From positions 1-64,000 of the forward strand of contig CALXMR010000003.1 in NCBI GenBank assembly GCA_944389525.1: DNA of 64,000 nucleotides. Reading direction: 5' to 3'. Shown one piece after another: positions 60,564 through 64,000 of the stretch. The stretch comes from an uncultured Alphaproteobacteria bacterium (GTDB lineage: Bacteria > Pseudomonadota > Alphaproteobacteria > Rs-D84). Below the pieces are notes generated by a model. It did no database searches, was not told where the DNA came from, and saw only the letters and a list, made by a program, of their open reading frames with translations. The first letter of the stretch is position 1. The number at the start of each line of letters is the position of its first letter. The translations under genes were made by a program, and so were the position numbers.

Positions 60564-60938
60564 TTATTTCGCCGCTGCTTTCTTGGCATCAACCTTTTTC
60601 ACCAGGCGTGCACTGCGATTTGCCTTGTGCACTGGTTTCTTTGCTGGTTTTTCCTGGGTGCCAATTTTTTTGTTAATCGCCTTTTTAATTGCGGCCATTT
60701 CTGGGGTTAAACGGGACGGTGATTTTGACATCACATATGCGTCCAGACCACCATGCTTGGTCAATGTGCGCAGACCCGCCGTTGAAATACGCAACGAAAA
60801 ATCGCGATTTAAAATATCACTGTGAAACTTTAATTTTTGCAGATTAGGCAGAAAAGTACGCTTTGTATGGCGTTCCGAATGGGAAACGTTCATCCCAACT
60901 TGTGTTTTCTTGCCTGTAACTTTACATACACGTGGCAT
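60564..60938 (-). CDS. rpmB: 50S ribosomal protein L28
   Basis: The protein has 124 residues from the ATG at 60938 (ribosome binding site AAAGGAT). The standard L28 core is present: MPRVCKVTGKKTQVGMNVSH, SERHTKRTFLPNLQKLKFHS, ISTAGLRTLTKHGGLDAYV. A C-terminal Lys/Ala-rich extension of roughly 30-45 residues (KPVHKANRSARLVKKVDAKK) exceeds the bacterial norm (about 78-100) and may bind rRNA. tRNA-Leu follows on the same strand. Confidence 0.94.
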   Translation of the reverse strand: MPRVCKVTGKKTQVGMNVSHSERHTKRTFLPNLQKLKFHSDILNRDFSLRISTAGLRTLTKHGGLDAYVMSKSPSRLTPEMAAIKKAINKKIGTQEKPAKKPVHKANRSARLVKKVDAKKAAAK

Positions 60939-61100
60939 ATTATAATCCTTTGATAACCGGGGCATAATTTATAATAAAAATCCATGAAAGTCAAGGATTG
61001 TTTTATTTTTGCACATTTTTTAGTGCATCTGCGCAATTGTATCATAAAAAACACAAAAATTAAAGCGTATATAATAAATCAATGTTTTGATTCCTGTACC

Positions 61101-61129
61101 TTGAAAAAGCATATTTTGATACTATATAT
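61101..61129 (+). promoter_or_regulatory. promoter of clpB, possibly heat-shock type
   Basis: CTTGAAA (TTGAAA at 61101-61106), a 17-base spacer, TATATA (61124-61129). The CTTG core fits both sigma70 and the alphaproteobacterial sigma32 form, which would suit a disaggregase gene. Confidence 0.5.
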
Positions 61130-61165
61130 AGGAAAAATTAAATTTAACAAGGGGGATTTTTAAAC

Positions 61166-63223
61166 ATGAATCCAGATGAAATGCAAGAAACGCCAGAGCA
61201 GGCGATTGCAAAATACACAACTGATTTTACAAAACTGGCGGCCGATGGAAAATTGGACCCGGTTATCGGGCGTGATGAAGAAATTCGCCGTACTATCCAG
61301 GTGTTGTCCCGCCGGACAAAAAATAATCCGGTGTTAATCGGTAATCCGGGGGTTGGTAAAACCGCAATTGTCGAAGGTCTGGCCCGGCGTATCGTGTCGG
61401 GTGATGTGCCGGAAAATCTGTTAAAGAAAAAACTGTTATCGCTGGATATGGGGGCGTTGATGGCGGGCGCGATGTTTCGCGGTCAATTCGAAGGACGATT
61501 AAAGGCGATATTAAAGGCGGTCAAAGATTCAGATGGGCAAATTATTTTGTTCATTGATGAACTGCACACATTGGTTGGCGCCGGTAAAGGCGAGGGCAGC
61601 ATGGATGCGGGTAATTTGTTAAAGCCCATGTTGGCGCGCGGTGAATTACACTGTTTGGGGGCGACAACACTGGACGAGTATCGTCAATATATTGAAAAAG
61701 ATCCCGCGTTGGCACGCCGGTTCCAGCCGGTCTATGTCGATGAACCAACAGTTGATGATACAATATCAATTTTGCGCGGATTAAAAGAAAAATACGAGGG
61801 TCATCATGGTGTGCGTATTTCTGATGCGGCGTTGGTGTCGGCGGTGCGGTTATCGAATCGATATATCACAGACAGATTCTTGCCAGACAAGGCGATTGAC
61901 TTGATTGACGAAGCAGCCGCCCGTGTTCGTATCGAAATTGCGTCAAAGCCAGAAAAACTGGATGAAGTTGATCGGCACTTGATGCAATTAAAAATCGAAC
62001 AACAGGCATTAAAGAAAGAAAAAGACGAAGATTCAAAAAAACGGTTAAAAGAACTGGACGCTGTTATCAAAGAAACCCAGGCGGAATCAGAAAAATTAAC
62101 CGCGGCGTGGCGCGCAGAACAGTCAAAGATGCGGGCGTTGTCGGATGCGATGGCGGCACTGGATGCGGCCAAGGCCGAAGTTGCCACCGCAATGCGTAAT
62201 GGTGATTATGAAAAGGCGTCTGCATTGCAATATGGTAAAATCCCAGAACTGGAAGAAGAAATTCGCAAAATGAATGCGGACGCGCGCGAATATAAAACAG
62301 TGTTGCCAGAACATATCGCCGCCGTGGTCAGTAAATGGACCGGTGTGCCGGCGGACAAGTTAAGTGTTGAAGAACAATCAAAACTGTTGAATATCGAAGA
62401 TGAATTGCGCCGGCGCGTTGTTGGCCAAGATCATGCGTTGTCTGTGGTGGCGCGTGCAATTCGCCGCAGTCGGGCGGGGCTGTCTGATCCGCATCGCCCA
62501 GCAGGCAGTTTTATGTTCTTGGGGCCGACCGGTGTCGGTAAAACCGAAGTAGCCAAGGCATTGGCAGAATATCTGTTTAATGACGATACCGCAATGACCC
62601 GTATTGATATGAGTGAATATATGGAACCACATTCGGTGTCGCGTCTGATTGGCAGTCCCCCGGGATATGTTGGTTATGAACAGGGTGGGGTGTTGACCGA
62701 AAGTGTGCGGCGCCGGCCGTATCAAGTGTTGCTGTTCGATGAAATTGAAAAGGCCAATCCAGATGTGTTCAATGTTTTCTTGCAAATATTGGATGATGGT
62801 CGTCTGACCGATGGCCAGGGTCATGTTGTGAACTTTACAAATACAATCATAATAATGACCAGCAATTTGCCAGATATGGATGCGGTAAAGAAACAATTCC
62901 GTCCTGAATTCATCAATCGTATTGATGAAATTGTGTTCTTTGATCCGTTGGGCAAAGATGTCATGGCGGGTATCGTGAAAATCCAATTGCGTAATTTGGA
63001 ACAGCGTTTGGCCGAACGCCGTATTAACATAGAGGTGTCGGACAAGGCAATCAAATGGCTGGGGGATAATGGATATGACCCAGTGTTTGGTGCGCGCCCG
63101 TTAAAGCGTCTGATTACATCGGCGGTCGAAGACAAAATTGCAGATTTGATTTTGTCTGGGCAAGTTGGTGAAGGCAGTACCATATATGTCGATGTTCATG
63201 GCAAGGAATTAACGGTAAAATAA
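61166..63223 (+). CDS. clpB: ClpB disaggregase lacking the N-terminal domain
   Basis: The protein has 685 residues against about 860 in E. coli ClpB. With DnaK it dissolves protein aggregates. AAA1 ([31 protein letters not shown]), the coiled-coil M domain (about 255-380) and AAA2 ([47 protein letters not shown]) are intact. The 150-residue N domain is absent, and the upstream 200 bases contain a promoter instead of it. About 20 residues are also missing before [15 protein letters not shown] precedes the ATG. It corresponds to the short isoform that other bacteria make by internal initiation. Confidence 0.92.
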   Translation: MNPDEMQETPEQAIAKYTTDFTKLAADGKLDPVIGRDEEIRRTIQVLSRRTKNNPVLIGNPGVGKTAIVEGLARRIVSGDVPENLLKKKLLSLDMGALMAGAMFRGQFEGRLKAILKAVKDSDGQIILFIDELHTLVGAGKGEGSMDAGNLLKPMLARGELHCLGATTLDEYRQYIEKDPALARRFQPVYVDEPTVDDTISILRGLKEKYEGHHGVRISDAALVSAVRLSNRYITDRFLPDKAIDLIDEAAARVRIEIASKPEKLDEVDRHLMQLKIEQQALKKEKDEDSKKRLKELDAVIKETQAESEKLTAAWRAEQSKMRALSDAMAALDAAKAEVATAMRNGDYEKASALQYGKIPELEEEIRKMNADAREYKTVLPEHIAAVVSKWTGVPADKLSVEEQSKLLNIEDELRRRVVGQDHALSVVARAIRRSRAGLSDPHRPAGSFMFLGPTGVGKTEVAKALAEYLFNDDTAMTRIDMSEYMEPHSVSRLIGSPPGYVGYEQGGVLTESVRRRPYQVLLFDEIEKANPDVFNVFLQILDDGRLTDGQGHVVNFTNTIIIMTSNLPDMDAVKKQFRPEFINRIDEIVFFDPLGKDVMAGIVKIQLRNLEQRLAERRINIEVSDKAIKWLGDNGYDPVFGARPLKRLITSAVEDKIADLILSGQVGEGSTIYVDVHGKELTVK

Positions 63224-63250
63224 AAATCCCCCAAACGGGGGATTTTTTTT
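63222..63250. terminator. bidirectional rho-independent terminator
   Basis: Hairpin AATCCCCC-aaac-GGGGGATT between clpB and the convergent rpsU. The same stem occurs at 38141. Confidence 0.85.
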
Positions 63251-63455
63251 AGAAACCGAAAACCATTCTTTGTTTCGATTGCCGTTTCTTTTCGTTGCGA
63301 ACGGCTTCTTCTTTCATACGCTTGCGTTTTGTGGTTGGTTTTTCATAACGCTGGCGTTCTTTCATTTCGCGGTACAGACCTTCTTTTTGCGATTTGCGTT
63401 TTGCAACGCGCAGTGCCTGTTCCACATTGTTATCGCGAACCAGAACCTTTACCAT
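63249..63455 (-). CDS. rpsU: 30S ribosomal protein S21
   Basis: The protein has 68 residues, all-helical and very basic: [56 protein letters not shown]. It has a strong ribosome binding site (AAGGGGGTGA). It lies 41 bases downstream of tRNA-Ala and may share its transcript. Confidence 0.95.
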   Translation of the reverse strand: MVKVLVRDNNVEQALRVAKRKSQKEGLYREMKERQRYEKPTTKRKRMKEEAVRNEKKRQSKQRMVFGF

Positions 63456-63496
63456 ATGTTATTCACCCCCTTTGGCGTATTTCATAATTATTTTTT

Positions 63497-63572
63497 TGGT
63501 GGAGCCAATCAGACTCGAACTGACGACCCCCTGCTTGCAAAGCAGGTGCTCTACCAACTGAGCTATGACCCC
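63497..63572 (-). tRNA. tRNA-Ala (TGC)
   Basis: The minus-strand molecule starts GGGGTCA at 63572 and ends with an encoded CCA at 63497. The anticodon stem CCTGC/GCAGG frames loop TTTGCAA with anticodon TGC. The acceptor stem contains G-T pairs. Confidence 0.95.
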
Positions 63573-63709
63573 AAAACTTTGCCTGGTTTTACCTATTAGA
63601 GCCCACGAATTTTATACATATTTAATGATATTGTCAAATTAAAAATGAAAATACAGGTTTAAAATCTTTCGCTGGACAGTTTTTAGTATTCGGCATATAA
63701 TGCATTGCT

Positions 63710-64000
63710 ATGTTAAAGAAAATTAAAAAACAAATCAGAAACATAATCAAGGGTGACGAAACGAATATTCGCATCAAATGGTCGTTGTACGCGCGTGTGT
63801 GGCGCGAAATTGGACGGCCACAGTTAAAATGGCTGTTGATGGGGGTCGCGGCAACAATCTGTGCCGCCGGGGCCGAAGCGTATACGATTACCCTGGTGCA
63901 ACAGGTTGTGGACAAGGCCTTTATTCAAAAAAGTATGGCGCATATATACTTTTTTGGGTTGCAGGTTATTGCCGCATTCGGGTTCAAGGGCGTATTTAAT
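63710..64000 (+). CDS. ABC exporter of the MsbA type, 5' part only
   Basis: 97 codons up to the window edge, starting at the ATG at 63710. A basic amphipathic N terminus (MLKKIKKQIRNIIKGDE) is followed by SLYARVWREIGRPQLKWLLM and the first membrane helix, then EAYTITLVQQVVDKAFIQKS, which fits the elbow helix and first two transmembrane segments of MsbA-type lipid flippases (LLKPLLDxxF in E. coli). The ATP-binding part would lie beyond the window. Lipid A export is likely but unproven. Confidence 0.7.
   Translation, partial: MLKKIKKQIRNIIKGDETNIRIKWSLYARVWREIGRPQLKWLLMGVAATICAAGAEAYTITLVQQVVDKAFIQKSMAHIYFFGLQVIAAFGFKGVFN

Overview
The window looks like a chromosomal segment of a host-associated alphaproteobacterium with a compact genome. 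Alphaproteobacterial markers are a CcrM-type GANTC adenine methyltransferase, LpxI instead of LpxH, the fabH-ihfA pair, a MotA/MotB-like energiser pair without flagellar genes, and a membrane-anchored DsbA-like protein. A secreted choloylglycine hydrolase (bile salt hydrolase family) and the surface protein repertoire suggest a gut lineage, perhaps the poorly described gut RF32/Enterousia-like alphaproteobacteria. That placement is inference and not proven here.

Layout. 1-6.6 kb: a two-helix membrane protein, the first large Cys-rich exported protein, lpxI, two outer-membrane barrels and a short rRNA m5U methyltransferase. 6.6-12.2 kb: a minus-strand operon of three Cys-rich exported proteins, the last with a carboxypeptidase-regulatory-like domain and a C-terminal OmpA domain. 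12.3-17.4 kb: a coiled-coil protein with a KPQPVPA repeat, and a very large ankyrin/degenerate-subtilase/beta-barrel protein. 17.4-25.8 kb: grpE, tpiA, a PpiD-like chaperone, a DUF1015 protein, the choloylglycine hydrolase, a barrel protein, a lipoprotein and a phospholipase-D lipoprotein. 26-31.5 kb: another Cys-rich protein, a small metal-transport-like membrane protein, tRNA-Arg, fabH, ihfA, guaC. 31.5-38.2 kb: a repeat-rich region around tRNA-Gln, a candidate structured RNA, and two tandem Pmp-like autotransporters. 38.2-46.8 kb: more exported Cys-rich proteins around infA, including a tandem duplicated pair. 46.8-64 kb: mostly housekeeping (ygiW-like, MotAB-like pair, rpsF-rpsR-rplI, rnhB-pgk, a dsbA-like gene, nrdR-slt-recO, ccrM, clpP-clpX, rpmB, clpB without its N domain, rpsU, and the start of an MsbA-like ABC exporter), with tRNA-Leu and tRNA-Ala.

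The most unusual content is a family of eight large exported Cys-rich proteins sharing short motifs: an N-terminal R-[MV]-P-[TS]-[MI] stretch, a C-x3-Y-x2-C-M-D-x-F-C box followed by C-x-C-S, a recurring C-x6-C-x(4-6)-C-G-x-[ND]-[FYW]-x2-C box, and glycine-zipper hydrophobic stretches. Together with the autotransporters, the barrels, the OmpA-tailed protein and the DsbA-like protein, they suggest a heavy investment in a disulfide-rich cell surface. The other notable theme is small palindromic or duplicated DNA elements at tRNA 3' ends and between ribosomal protein genes.

All identifications come from reading motifs by eye. No database search was run.
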